From: a virus | Virus record (IMG/VR): IMGVR_UViG_3300007236_000007 | Location: 1 to 44,614 of that record | DNA: 44,614 nt | Reading direction: 5' to 3' (one strand) | Part shown: positions 1 to 9,487 of the stretch, one piece after another | Numbering within the stretch: position 1 is the first letter of the stretch | Layout of the letters: the number at the start of each line of letters is the position of its first letter | Notes under the pieces: model-generated | The model's input: the letters and a program-made list of their open reading frames with translations, nothing else | What the model was told of the DNA's origin: nothing | Databases searched by the model: none | Program-made: the position numbers and the translations under genes

Positions 1-1353
1 CTTACCTGCCACCTTCCATACTTTAAAGATGGTTCTTCCAACGCTCATGCAATCACAGTATACGGTAACACCTCAACAAAACCATTCGGCCCTTACGATT
101 ATTACAATGTATACTCAGCAAGTGATAACGGCGGGTCTGTCTCAATGCCAAATGACAATGAGTATCTATATGTTCCTCATTCCAGCACACTAAAACCATC
201 AGGCACAGATCCATTCTGTGTTTCATTTTGGTATTATCCAACCACATCTCCAGGCACTGATAGACAACTTGTTGGTGACTTTCAAGTTGTTTCGTATCCA
301 TCAAATTGCCCTGGCTGGGATATATTATATCAAACAAGTGGCGCTATTAATGCAAGATGGGGATATCCAAATTATGCTGATACTGGATCTGGAATAACAA
401 ATAATATTCCTATAATAAATGCTTGGAATCATATCGTATTCTGTAGAAGTGGTGGAAATTTATCTTTATTTTTAAATGGCAAAAGATGTAACACTTTTAC
501 ATCTAATATTAGTATATCTGCATCTGGTTTAGCTAATTTTTATGTGGGGTATGCTGGAGAAGCGTCAGGAAGTGCAATGAATACAGCAATGGGAACTATT
601 GCAGATTTTAAGTATGAAGTCGGCACGAGTCAGTTTGATGCTACAGCTTCTACTATTACTGTACCTACAGCACCACAGAGCACTACAAATTCTGTATTAC
701 ATGTTAAAGGAACAGATGCTTCTATTATTGATAAGTCCCAAAGTAGTAATCTAAAACTTTTTGGAAACACTACTGGTTCAACAACCCAGATTAAGTTTGC
801 AGACACTAAGTCAATGTATTTTGATGGAACAGGAGATTATATTCGAATCGGGAATAATAAAGATACCTTAGATGGTTTTATTAACAATAACGAAATTATG
901 ACTGTAGAGGGGTGGGTGTATCCAACTTTAAGTCGAGCAGGATCAAATATATATCAATCACCATGTATATTAAATATCGGAAGTACATATTTTCATCTAG
1001 GATTAAATAATCTTACACCATTCTTCTATTGGTGGACAGGAGCTGCAAATTCGTTTTCCGCAAGCAATCCAATAACTTTAAATGCATGGTCTCATATAGC
1101 ATTAGTTTTAGATGCCAATACAGGTTCAAATAATCTAAAATTGTATGTAAATGGTAATTTAGATGGACAAGGAACATTCGGCGGAATATCTTGGGCATCT
1201 TCTTCACAAGGTGATGAAGTGAGAATTGGTATTGGAAATAATGCGGATGCAAATTCATATTTTCCTGGCTACATCCAAGACCTAAGAATCACTAAAGGTT
1301 TAGCAAGATACACTGGAAACTTTACACCACCAACAATACCACTAAAAGGATAA
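1..1353 (+). CDS. LamG/concanavalin A-like structural protein, 5' end outside window
   Basis: The frame is open from the first base, so only the C-terminal 450 residues are seen. Two LamG-like (ConA-type beta-sandwich) units lie in tandem. Each has an entry such as NEYLYVP or SMYFDGTGDYIRIG, a W-(N/S)-H-I-(V/A) strand (AWNHIVFCR, AWSHIALVL) and an L-F/Y-(L/V)-N-G strand. The protein ends in DLRITKGLARYTGNFTPP, typical of LamG repeats in phage tail and adhesion proteins. It lies just upstream of the neck genes. I infer a virion surface or fibre protein that binds glycans; the specific role is unknown because the N-terminus is missing. Confidence 0.75.
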   Translation, partial: LTCHLPYFKDGSSNAHAITVYGNTSTKPFGPYDYYNVYSASDNGGSVSMPNDNEYLYVPHSSTLKPSGTDPFCVSFWYYPTTSPGTDRQLVGDFQVVSYPSNCPGWDILYQTSGAINARWGYPNYADTGSGITNNIPIINAWNHIVFCRSGGNLSLFLNGKRCNTFTSNISISASGLANFYVGYAGEASGSAMNTAMGTIADFKYEVGTSQFDATASTITVPTAPQSTTNSVLHVKGTDASIIDKSQSSNLKLFGNTTGSTTQIKFADTKSMYFDGTGDYIRIGNNKDTLDGFINNNEIMTVEGWVYPTLSRAGSNIYQSPCILNIGSTYFHLGLNNLTPFFYWWTGAANSFSASNPITLNAWSHIALVLDANTGSNNLKLYVNGNLDGQGTFGGISWASSSQGDEVRIGIGNNADANSYFPGYIQDLRITKGLARYTGNFTPPTIPLKG

Positions 1354-1364
1354 ACTCAAAAACA

Positions 1365-1372
1365 TATAAATA
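1365..1372 (+). promoter_or_regulatory. T4-type late promoter box before gp13
   Basis: Exact TATAAATA octamer 24 bases before the gp13 start. This is the known -10 element recognised by the gp55 sigma factor, which is encoded in this window. Confidence 0.75.
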
Positions 1373-1395
1373 GTCATATCAAAGAGAGGTATGAC

Positions 1396-2142
1396 ATGGC
1401 CGTAGTTACATCCAGAACAGAATTCAAATCTTATTGTCTAAGAAAATTGGGTTCTCCCGTAATTCAAATAAATGTAGCAGATGAACAGGTAGAAGATAGA
1501 ATTGATGATGCATTGGAGTATTATCAAGATTATCACTATGATGCAGTTGAAGATACATATCTTGCACATCAAATTACTCAGACAGATATGGATAATAAAT
1601 ACATTCCTATCAATAATAATATTATTGGTATCAAACAAGTAATTCCTTTATTTCAATCGGAAAATAGTTCAACAAATATGTTTGATATTAGATATCAACT
1701 TTTCTTGAATGATGTTTATGATTTACAAAGTGCAGAAATGTTGACTTATCAACTAACACAAGATCATCTTCAAATGGTAAATGAAATCATTACTGGAAGA
1801 GTTCCAATTCGTTATAATAGACATGTGAATAAATTATATCTTGATATTGATTGGACTGCTGCTGTTAGTGTAGGAGAAAATATTATCATAGAAGCAACAA
1901 GAGTTATAGATCCAGATACATATACTGATGTATGGAATGATAGATGGCTTAAAAGGTATGCAACTGCTCTTATTAAAAAACAGTGGGGAGAAAATTTAAC
2001 AAAATACGAAGGTGTTCAATTGCCTGGCGGAATTACTTTCAATGGTAGTAGAATTTTAGATGAAGCAAATCAAGAAATTGAAAAGTTGGAACAGGAAATG
2101 TCTTTAAGTTACGAGCTTCCAGTAGATATCATGGTAGGATAA
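1396..2142 (+). CDS. 13: Neck protein gp13 (head completion)
   Basis: 248-residue homolog of the T4 neck protein gp13 (T4 protein about 309 aa), which with gp14 closes the filled head and forms the tail attachment site. The assignment rests on the cyanophage-type sequence (early segment DDALEYYQDYHYDAVEDTY, later WNDRWLKRYATALIKKQWGENL) and on its place directly before gp14 and gp15. A purine-rich AGAGAGG precedes the ATG, and a late promoter box lies 24 bases upstream. The stop is one base from the gp14 start, so the two are probably translationally coupled. Confidence 0.85.
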   Translation: MAVVTSRTEFKSYCLRKLGSPVIQINVADEQVEDRIDDALEYYQDYHYDAVEDTYLAHQITQTDMDNKYIPINNNIIGIKQVIPLFQSENSSTNMFDIRYQLFLNDVYDLQSAEMLTYQLTQDHLQMVNEIITGRVPIRYNRHVNKLYLDIDWTAAVSVGENIIIEATRVIDPDTYTDVWNDRWLKRYATALIKKQWGENLTKYEGVQLPGGITFNGSRILDEANQEIEKLEQEMSLSYELPVDIMVG

Positions 2143-2143
2143 G

Positions 2144-2794
2144 ATGACAACTAATCCTTATATAAACACTATCAACTTTACGGCTGAACAGGATTTGATT
2201 GGAAATCTAGTAATAGAATCGATTCAAATGCATGGACAAGATTTTATATATGTTCCAAGACAGATTGTAAATGAAGATACAATATTTAATGAAGATACAT
2301 TGAGTTCGTTCACTGAAACACATACTATAGAAATGCATATAGAGAGTGTTGATGGGTTTGAAGGTGAGGGTGATATGTTATCTAAATTTGGATTGGAAGT
2401 TAGAGATCAGCTAATTACAACTGTTTCAATAAGTAGATTTACTGAAGTCACATCAACTGAAAGACCAAAAGTTGGAGATTTATTATATTTTCCCATAACA
2501 GATAAAGTTTTTGAAATTAAGTTTGTCGAAGATGAGGTTCCATTTTTTCAACTTGGAAAAATGCATGTATATCAATTAACATGTGAATTATTCTCATGGG
2601 CAAGAGAAACAATCAATACTGGAATAAACGAAATTGATAATAACTTTATTGCGCCCGTACAACCGGCAGCTGCGGTTGATAGTACAGTAGATAATTCACC
2701 AGATCCAGACACGCAACTTATTCCATTGTCTCCACAAACAGTCGATGGTGTCATTGACTTTACGAAAACAAATCCATTTAGTGAGGATTACTAA
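2144..2794 (+). CDS. 14: Neck protein gp14
   Basis: 216 residues, similar to T4 gp14 (256 aa). The segment ESIQMHGQDFIYVPR followed by an IFxED motif matches T4 (ESIQM.G...YYVPR ... IFGED). The GDLxYFP strand and the final NPFSEDY also have T4 counterparts. With gp13 it forms the neck joining the packaged head to the tail. The gene abuts gp13, and its last base is the first base of the gp15 start codon. The Pro/Asp/Val-rich stretch around residues 165-195 looks like a flexible linker. Confidence 0.88.
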   Translation: MTTNPYINTINFTAEQDLIGNLVIESIQMHGQDFIYVPRQIVNEDTIFNEDTLSSFTETHTIEMHIESVDGFEGEGDMLSKFGLEVRDQLITTVSISRFTEVTSTERPKVGDLLYFPITDKVFEIKFVEDEVPFFQLGKMHVYQLTCELFSWARETINTGINEIDNNFIAPVQPAAAVDSTVDNSPDPDTQLIPLSPQTVDGVIDFTKTNPFSEDY

Positions 2795-3558
2795 TGTTAG
2801 GTAATGCACATTTTTATAGAAGCACAATTAGAAATTATGTGATTGCATTTGGTTCTATATTCAACGATATAGATATAGAAAAAACTGACGCGAATGGAAA
2901 TGTTTTACAAGTTATTAGAGTTCCTATCTCATATGGGCCGACAGAAAAATATCTTTCAAGAATTAATAAAGTAACTGCAACTGGAGATGCAGCAATTGTT
3001 CTACCAAGAATGAGTTTTGAAATTTCTGGTTTTAATTATGCAGCGGATAGAAAATTACCAAAAACTAAAAAATTATCAAAACAAAATTCCTCTGATGCAG
3101 ATAAGAAGAATCTTGTGTATCAACCAGTTCCATATGATATTGGATTTACACTTTCTATTATGACAAAAAATGCGGATGACGCAATGCAAATTGTGGAACA
3201 AATTCTTCCATATTTTACTCCATCATTTATTATTCCAATTAAAGAAGCAAATGAACTAGGTATCGTAAGAGATACAGCTCTTACATTAGAGTCTGTAGAT
3301 TATTCTGATGATTATGAAGGCGACTATATATCTAGAAGAGCTCTCATTTGGACATTAGGATTTAATATGTCTGGTTATCTATATGGATTACCAAGAGAAC
3401 AAAAAATTATTAGAACTGCAACTACAAATGTAAAAGGATTACCAGATCAGACTACACAGTTTTCTAAAAGTACAATTACTACAGACCCAATTGATGCGCG
3501 GAGTACAGACAATTATACTTTCATAGAAACTTATGATGATTACTTTGGGGATGAATAA
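2794..3558 (+). CDS. 15: Tail sheath terminator/stabiliser gp15
   Basis: 254 residues, homologous to T4 gp15 (272 aa), the hexameric protein that caps the tail and stabilises the sheath before head joining. Recognisable segments are the N-terminal FYRSTIRNYVIAFGSIFNDI, RVPISYGPTEKYLSRINK, LPRMSFEISGFNYAADRK and QIVEQILPYFTPSF, the last nearly identical to T4. The ATG overlaps the gp14 stop and the gene is directly followed by gp16. Confidence 0.9.
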   Translation: MLGNAHFYRSTIRNYVIAFGSIFNDIDIEKTDANGNVLQVIRVPISYGPTEKYLSRINKVTATGDAAIVLPRMSFEISGFNYAADRKLPKTKKLSKQNSSDADKKNLVYQPVPYDIGFTLSIMTKNADDAMQIVEQILPYFTPSFIIPIKEANELGIVRDTALTLESVDYSDDYEGDYISRRALIWTLGFNMSGYLYGLPREQKIIRTATTNVKGLPDQTTQFSKSTITTDPIDARSTDNYTFIETYDDYFGDE

Positions 3559-4016
3559 TGAAAAAGACATTGAATGATAAATTGAGTGATTATTTAGAAA
3601 TAGAAAATAAAATTGAAGAACAATCTAAAGAAATAATCGAAAAACAAAAAAATAATATTGAACAATATTCTACAAGAGATCAAAGAAGTCAGGATTTGTT
3701 TGATGATTATAACGATCATAGAGATACATTGAAAGACTTGGTTTCTATGGGACAGGAGAGTTTAGCCAGTTTGATTCAATTAGCAAAAGAGAGCGAACAT
3801 CCAAGAGCATATGAGGTTGCGGGACAACTGATGAAAACAACTGGCGAGTTAACAAAAGACTTGATCGAATTACAACTCACTATGAATAAAATTGAAAACA
3901 CAAAAGATGGCGGGAAACCTGCCAAAGTCACAAACAATGCTATTTTTGTTGGAAACACAAACGACTTGTTAGAGACTCTAAGAGGAAAAAATAGAGAAGA
4001 AAAATCTGATGAGTAG
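3558..4016 (+). CDS. 16: Small terminase subunit gp16
   Basis: 152 residues, close to the T4 gp16 length (164 aa). It is highly charged and helical, with predicted coiled-coil segments (residues about 10-35 and 50-110), including the cyanophage-type core RDTLKDLVSMGQESL followed by AKESEHPRAYEVAGQLMKTT. Small terminases form rings that recognise DNA and regulate the gp17 motor. It overlaps gp17 by 8 bases, which supports joint translation of the packaging pair. Confidence 0.88.
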   Translation: MKKTLNDKLSDYLEIENKIEEQSKEIIEKQKNNIEQYSTRDQRSQDLFDDYNDHRDTLKDLVSMGQESLASLIQLAKESEHPRAYEVAGQLMKTTGELTKDLIELQLTMNKIENTKDGGKPAKVTNNAIFVGNTNDLLETLRGKNREEKSDE

Positions 4017-5637
4017 TGACATTTATTTAAACAATCCAAATTTAAAGGCTGTTGGAGTAGAAATAGATTGGAGTGAAGAACAGGCAGCAGAATATGTAAA
4101 ATGTATGGAAGATCCTGTGCATTTTGTAAAAACATATATGAAAATTGTGAATGTTGATAAAGGACTTGTAAATTTTGAGTTATATCCATTCCAAGAAAAA
4201 ATGATACGTTCTTTTAATGAAAACCGTTTTACTATCTGTAAGATTGGTAGACAGTCTGGAAAATCAATTACATGTATTGCATTTTTCTTACACTATATTC
4301 TTTTTAATAAAGATGTGTCGGTTGCATTGCTTGCAAACAAATTGGCTACTGCAAGGGAATTGTTGAGTAGACTGCAAAGAGCATATGAAAATTTACCTCA
4401 TTGGTTGCAACAGGGAGTGATGGTTTGGAACAAGGGCTCTATTGAATTAGAAAATGGAGCAAAGGTTTTGGCAGCTGCCACATCTTCAAGTGCAATTCGG
4501 GGTGGTTCGTATAACATTCTTTTCTTAGACGAATTCGCATTTGTTCCAAATGAAATTGCCGAAGAGTTTTTTAATTCTGTGTATCCTACAATTTCATCTG
4601 GACAATCTACAAAGGTTATTATTGTTTCTACTCCACAAGGAATGAATCACTTTTATAAATTATGGGTAGACGCAGAAGAAGGAAGAAATACATATAATCC
4701 AATATCTGTTCATTGGAGTGAAGTTCCTGGCCGAGATGAAAAGTGGAAACAAACTACAATTAAAAATACAAGTCCAGAACAGTTTAGACAAGAATTTGAT
4801 ACGGAATTTTTAGGCAGCACAAACACATTAATAAATGTGACGAAATTGAAAAATATGCCATATAAAAATCCAAGAAAAGTTGGAGAAAATGGAAACTTAA
4901 AAATATATGGATTTCCGAAAGAAGGAAAAACTTATTTTTGTACAGTTGATGTTTCGAGAGGAAAGGGTGGTGATTATTCTGCATTTTCTATTTTTGATGC
5001 TTCCGAAGTTCCATATACACAGGTTGTAACTTATAGATCTAATAATGTCCCTCCATTAGTTTATCCAACTATTATAAGAAGAGTTGCTCAAATGTATAAT
5101 GAGGCTTATATATTAATAGAGGTAAATGATGTTGGCCAACAAGTGAGTGACATCTTATATCACGATATGGAATATGAGAATCTAATAAGTATTAACAGCG
5201 ATACAAGAAAAGGACAAAGTATAAGTTCTGGATTTTCAGGAAGAACAACAACTATGGGAATTCGCACAACCAAGGCTACAAAGAAAATTGGTTGTATGAA
5301 TATGAAAAGTTTAATAGAAGAAGATAAATTAATCATAAAAGATTTTGATACTATCAATGAATTGACATCTTTTGTTTCTAAAGGTCATAAATATGAAGCA
5401 GAGACAGGAAAATTTGATGATTTGGTAGACACCTTAATTTTGTTTTCGTGGATGACAACCGATAGTTTTTTCAAAGAACTATGTGACTTAGATACTAGAC
5501 AAGAAATATACGAAGAAAGATTAAGACACTTAGAAGAGAATATGTTACCATTTGGATTTATTTCATCATCAAATTCCGCTGATATTTTTGTGGATGATGA
5601 TGGAGATGTATGGACTACAGATGGCATGAATGTGTAA
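4009..5637 (+). CDS. 17: Large terminase subunit gp17 (packaging ATPase/nuclease)
   Basis: 542 residues (T4 gp17 is 610). The N-terminal ATPase shows an atypical Walker A, GRQSGKS (about residue 78), and a Walker B, YNILFLDEF, where the E is catalytic. The C-terminal nuclease begins with TVDVSRGKGGDYSAF (about residue 309), the Asp-centred first strand of the RNase H-like fold. A conserved GKFDDLVDTLIL follows near residue 465. The enzyme cuts concatemers and pumps DNA into proheads at the portal. It ends 70 bases before gp18, a gap that contains a late promoter box. Confidence 0.95.
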   Translation: MSSDIYLNNPNLKAVGVEIDWSEEQAAEYVKCMEDPVHFVKTYMKIVNVDKGLVNFELYPFQEKMIRSFNENRFTICKIGRQSGKSITCIAFFLHYILFNKDVSVALLANKLATARELLSRLQRAYENLPHWLQQGVMVWNKGSIELENGAKVLAAATSSSAIRGGSYNILFLDEFAFVPNEIAEEFFNSVYPTISSGQSTKVIIVSTPQGMNHFYKLWVDAEEGRNTYNPISVHWSEVPGRDEKWKQTTIKNTSPEQFRQEFDTEFLGSTNTLINVTKLKNMPYKNPRKVGENGNLKIYGFPKEGKTYFCTVDVSRGKGGDYSAFSIFDASEVPYTQVVTYRSNNVPPLVYPTIIRRVAQMYNEAYILIEVNDVGQQVSDILYHDMEYENLISINSDTRKGQSISSGFSGRTTTMGIRTTKATKKIGCMNMKSLIEEDKLIIKDFDTINELTSFVSKGHKYEAETGKFDDLVDTLILFSWMTTDSFFKELCDLDTRQEIYEERLRHLEENMLPFGFISSSNSADIFVDDDGDVWTTDGMNV

Positions 5638-5658
5638 TTATGGTGAGTTTAATGTTTT

Positions 5659-5666
5659 TATAAATA
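5659..5666 (+). promoter_or_regulatory. T4-type late promoter box before gp18
   Basis: TATAAATA 42 bases before the gp18 start. It is followed by a strong ribosome-binding site, AAAGGAG, suiting a highly expressed virion protein. Confidence 0.75.
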
Positions 5667-5707
5667 AATAGAAAATAACTTTATAATTTAATCAAAGGAG
5701 ATAAAAA

Positions 5708-8700
5708 ATGGCATTCCAAGTAAGTCCTGGCGTTAACATTTCTGAAATTGATGCATCTACTAGCGTTCCGGCCTTAGTTACTAACATTGGTGCTATGGTT
5801 GGGAGATTTTCTAAAGGACCTGTTGGTCAAATCACAGAAGTCTCCAGCGAAGAAGAACTGGTGACAATTTTTGGCAAACCAAATAACGCAAATTATAAAT
5901 CATGGTTTACGGCTGCGAATTTCTTAGCATACTCAAACTCTCTAAAAATCGTCAGAGTTGCAAATGATTCAGCAGTAGCACAAGCTAATAAAGCTTTAAA
6001 CGCAGTATCAGGTAAAGTTACAGTTTCTTCTGCGACAGCAGGAACACAAACAGCAACAGGTACAGCAGAGTCATCAACTACAATATATGGTTCATCTGCA
6101 CAAACATTTACTGCTGCAATCACAGGTTCAGTTCAGTCATTTGACCTTTTTGATGGGGTAAATGATGGTACTAACGATCAATATTTACTTCCTCGTTTGG
6201 ATAATACAAGCGCATTGGTTACTGCAAATGGCTCTGCGGCAGGTACAGATAGCAATGTAAGAGACTTGGTTGCGTCTGATGTAACTGTTTCTGTTAGAGG
6301 TGTTGGAGAAACATCTGGTGGTTTGGTTCCAGCATCAAGATATGCTTTAGCTACTGGTACAAATTCTGGTGATGTTACTAAAATCACACTTCAGGAAGTT
6401 ATTGGTGATAGTTCTAACTCCGGCCCTTGGTATATTCATGCTCAAGCAAATGCAGCATGGAAAACAGATGGAACAGGATATGCAACAGGTGGGTTCTTCT
6501 ATCCACTATATACAAGAATGACTGATGCAAACGCAGCTGATTCTGCAGCGGGCGGTACTGGTTCTTCACACGGCCATTACTTCTCAAAATATGCTAGTGC
6601 GTTTGACTCAAGTTCAATTGCAGCTAACACTATCACACTAACAAATGCAAATCATGGATTTGTACAAGGAGATGTTGTAATCTTTAAAGAAGGTACAGCA
6701 GGTGATACTTTAGGACTTACAGATGGAACATCATATTATGTTGCAAGTGTAAGTGGTGCTGATGTAACATTATCTGAAACATACACATATTCTACTAATA
6801 CAGCTGGTGCTGCAGTGACACTTTCGACTGGTGCTCAGACAGACCATATGTTACATAAAGTATTTTATATGCCAGACCTTTCTACTTTGGCTGTACATGA
6901 AGGAGCAGCTGCACCAGCAGACACAAATATTCTTCTTTGGGCAAACAAGAATGACGAAGTAGTTATTACTGTAGCACTACAACAATCACATTTGATGGAT
7001 ACAGCGCCTGGTTCACATGCAGTTCAAAATGGACTCGTAACAGCAACTAACAGTGTTGATGGTGCATATTCGGCATCTGACTTTACAGTTTCAGCAAATA
7101 GTACGACTATTACATTTACATCAAATGCACCAGCAACTGGAGAAACAGTAACAGTTGTAGTCCCTGCGCGAAGATCGTTTCCATTGTCTCCAGCAGTCGA
7201 TTCAACTGCCGGACAAACTTTAGAAGTTGATGTTGCTGGAACTGCACAAGTTTCTGGAACCGATTTCACACTATCAGCTGATGGTGCAACGGTAACTTTC
7301 TCAACCGCCCCAGCAGATGCGGCCGCTATTAGTTTCACAATCAGAAATGCAGCTGCCAATTCTTTCTCATATACTTCAGCAACCCTTTATATCAAAAATG
7401 ATGATGATTTTGATAATAATTTTGGGTTTGGTGCAGCAGTTGCAAATGGACATGAATTTGCAGCAAAGCATCCAGGCATATGGGCAAATAATATGAAAGT
7501 GTATCTTGTAGATGAAACTACATATTCAAACTTTAAAACCACACATCCTGCAATTGCCTCTGCACTCAAAGGTGTACCAAGAGCAAATGACATGACAATT
7601 GATTTGACAGCATCAAATCCAGTGGGAACCCCAGACAACGAAAAACTCACACAAGGCCTTTCGTTGGTTGTAACAATGACTGACCCACAAACTGGAACTG
7701 AAAGAGTTGTTGAAACTATTGAAGAAATGTCAAAGGCAGCAAATGGTAAAACAGAAGTTGGCGAAAATCGTTACTATGTAAATGTTATCAACTCCTCATC
7801 AAATTGGGTAAAAATTCTTAATCATCCAATTGCAAATGGTGATTGGGGTGGAGATATTGTTGTAAGTAATGGTGGTAGTGTTGCTTCTAAGAGATCATTT
7901 GCAACATTGGCGACTTCTGGAAACACAGACGGAACTGAACTGTTTATTTCGCGTCCATTTGGTGGTGGACAAGATGGTATTACTCCAACTGTTCAACAGT
8001 TTCAGGCTGGATATGACATGTATGCAGACGCGGAAAATGTAGACGTAGGTTTCATTTTACAAGGCGAAATGGCAGATGTGGCAGATAGTTTGGCTGCAGC
8101 ACAAGGTGCAGTCGGGCATATCATTGATATTGCAATCTCAAGAAAAGATGCAATTGCATGTATTTCTCCTAGAGAAGCAGATGTTGCCGCTGATAGAGAT
8201 GCGATGTCTAGTGATAATACTATTGCATTTTTCCAAGGTGTTAAATCAAGCAACTATGCATTCGCAGACTCAAACTACAAATATATGAGTGATAAATTTA
8301 ATAATACATATAGATATGTTCCATTCAATGGAGATACTGCTGGATTGATGGTTAGAAGTGAATTGGAAAGAGATGCTTGGTATTCTCCAGCTGGATTTAA
8401 TCGCGGTGTATATAGAGGCGTAGTAAAAACTATGCAAAATCAAACAAAAGCAGACAGAGATGCGCTTTATTCAGCAGCAATTAACCCTGTTGTTAGTTTT
8501 GCTGGACAAGGAACTGTTCTGTTTGGTGACAAAACCTTCACACAAAAACCATCTGCATTTAGTAGAATTAATGTTAGAAGATTGTTTATTGTTCTTGAGA
8601 AATCTATTGCAACTGCTGCTAAGTTCACTCTATTCGAATTCAACGATGAATTCACAAGATCTCAGTTTACATCTCTTATCGAACCATTCTTGAGAGATGT

Positions 8701-8893
8701 ACAAGGTCGCCGTGGAATTTATGATTTTAAAGTTGTCTGTGACGCAACAAACAACACAAGTGAAGTGATAGATAGAAACGAATTTATTGGAGACATCTTT
8801 ATTCAGCCTGCAAGATCAATCAACTTTATCCAACTCAACTTTGTTGCAGTTAGGACAGGCGTTGATTTCAATGAAATTGTTGGTGCAGTTTAA
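5708..8893 (+). CDS. 18: Tail sheath protein gp18, enlarged
   Basis: 1061 residues, against 659 in T4. The N-terminus (SPGVNISEID, then GAMVGRFSKGPVGQ) and C-terminus (RGIYDFKVVCDATNN, then FIQPARSINFIQLNFVAVR) are the conserved sheath core that contracts around the tube. The middle, roughly residues 95-560, is an expansion rich in Ala, Thr, Ser and Gly. It contains an NHGFVQGD...GLTDGTSYYV module (about 315-380) of the kind found in many phage surface proteins. Two related Ig-like units follow, with cores DFTVSANSTTITF (about 455) and DFTLSADGATVTF (about 517). These are probably displayed on the outside of the sheath. Confidence 0.93.
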   Translation: MAFQVSPGVNISEIDASTSVPALVTNIGAMVGRFSKGPVGQITEVSSEEELVTIFGKPNNANYKSWFTAANFLAYSNSLKIVRVANDSAVAQANKALNAVSGKVTVSSATAGTQTATGTAESSTTIYGSSAQTFTAAITGSVQSFDLFDGVNDGTNDQYLLPRLDNTSALVTANGSAAGTDSNVRDLVASDVTVSVRGVGETSGGLVPASRYALATGTNSGDVTKITLQEVIGDSSNSGPWYIHAQANAAWKTDGTGYATGGFFYPLYTRMTDANAADSAAGGTGSSHGHYFSKYASAFDSSSIAANTITLTNANHGFVQGDVVIFKEGTAGDTLGLTDGTSYYVASVSGADVTLSETYTYSTNTAGAAVTLSTGAQTDHMLHKVFYMPDLSTLAVHEGAAAPADTNILLWANKNDEVVITVALQQSHLMDTAPGSHAVQNGLVTATNSVDGAYSASDFTVSANSTTITFTSNAPATGETVTVVVPARRSFPLSPAVDSTAGQTLEVDVAGTAQVSGTDFTLSADGATVTFSTAPADAAAISFTIRNAAANSFSYTSATLYIKNDDDFDNNFGFGAAVANGHEFAAKHPGIWANNMKVYLVDETTYSNFKTTHPAIASALKGVPRANDMTIDLTASNPVGTPDNEKLTQGLSLVVTMTDPQTGTERVVETIEEMSKAANGKTEVGENRYYVNVINSSSNWVKILNHPIANGDWGGDIVVSNGGSVASKRSFATLATSGNTDGTELFISRPFGGGQDGITPTVQQFQAGYDMYADAENVDVGFILQGEMADVADSLAAAQGAVGHIIDIAISRKDAIACISPREADVAADRDAMSSDNTIAFFQGVKSSNYAFADSNYKYMSDKFNNTYRYVPFNGDTAGLMVRSELERDAWYSPAGFNRGVYRGVVKTMQNQTKADRDALYSAAINPVVSFAGQGTVLFGDKTFTQKPSAFSRINVRRLFIVLEKSIATAAKFTLFEFNDEFTRSQFTSLIEPFLRDVQGRRGIYDFKVVCDATNNTSEVIDRNEFIGDIFIQPARSINFIQLNFVAVRTGVDFNEIVGAV

Positions 8894-8901
8894 TATAAAT
8901 A
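8894..8901 (+). promoter_or_regulatory. T4-type late promoter box before gp19
   Basis: TATAAATA begins directly after the gp18 stop codon, 22 bases before the gp19 ATG. Confidence 0.72.
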
Positions 8902-8922
8902 GATTAAAATAGGAGATAATAA

Positions 8923-9459
8923 ATGGCATTCAACATAGAAACATTCAAATCAAATTTTGGGGATGGTGGTGCAAGACCCAATCTATTCAGAGTACAGCTT
9001 ACTATGCCAACTGGCATAACACCATTACCAGACAATGCCGCGTTTCTTGTTCGTTCCGCACAAGTTCCTTCGTCCACCATTGCACAGGTGGACGTGCCAT
9101 ACTATGGTAGACAGGTAAGAGTGGCTGGAAATAGAACTTTCGAACCGTGGACGGTGACAATTCTAAATAGAGAAGATTTCAATGTAAGAAATCGTCTTGA
9201 ACAGTGGATGAACAATATCAATTCACATAATGAAAACACAACCTCATTCGCTGGCCAGGGATATAAAAGTGATGCTATTGTAGAACACTTTGGTAAAGCT
9301 GGAGAAGGTGACATTATTGCAAGATATGAATTTAGAGGTTTATTCCCAACAGAATTATCATCAATTGAATTATCATGGGATACAAATGATGTTGTAGAAG
9401 AATTTACATGTACTTTTGCCTACGATTATTGGCAACACAGCGGCGTAGTAAGTTCTTAA
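8923..9459 (+). CDS. 19: Tail tube protein gp19
   Basis: 178 residues (T4 gp19 is 163). It has the typical tube-family start (MAFNIETFKSNFGDGGARPN followed by LFRVQLTMP), the segment SAQVPSSTIAQVDVPYYGRQ, and NREDFNVRNRLEQWMNNINSH, the conserved helix of phage tube proteins. It stacks as hexameric rings to form the DNA conduit inside the sheath. It has its own late promoter box and an AGGAG site, and sits between sheath and portal as in all T4-like genomes. Confidence 0.93.
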   Translation: MAFNIETFKSNFGDGGARPNLFRVQLTMPTGITPLPDNAAFLVRSAQVPSSTIAQVDVPYYGRQVRVAGNRTFEPWTVTILNREDFNVRNRLEQWMNNINSHNENTTSFAGQGYKSDAIVEHFGKAGEGDIIARYEFRGLFPTELSSIELSWDTNDVVEEFTCTFAYDYWQHSGVVSS

Positions 9460-9487
9460 GCAACTCAACTAGTTATTGGAATATAGT

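Noticed and set aside
7024-7650. Long minus-strand open frames across gp18 (7024-7359, 7387-7650)
   Set aside because: They mirror the Ala/Thr/Ser/Val-rich plus-strand gene, lack ribosome-binding sites and have no recognisable protein features.
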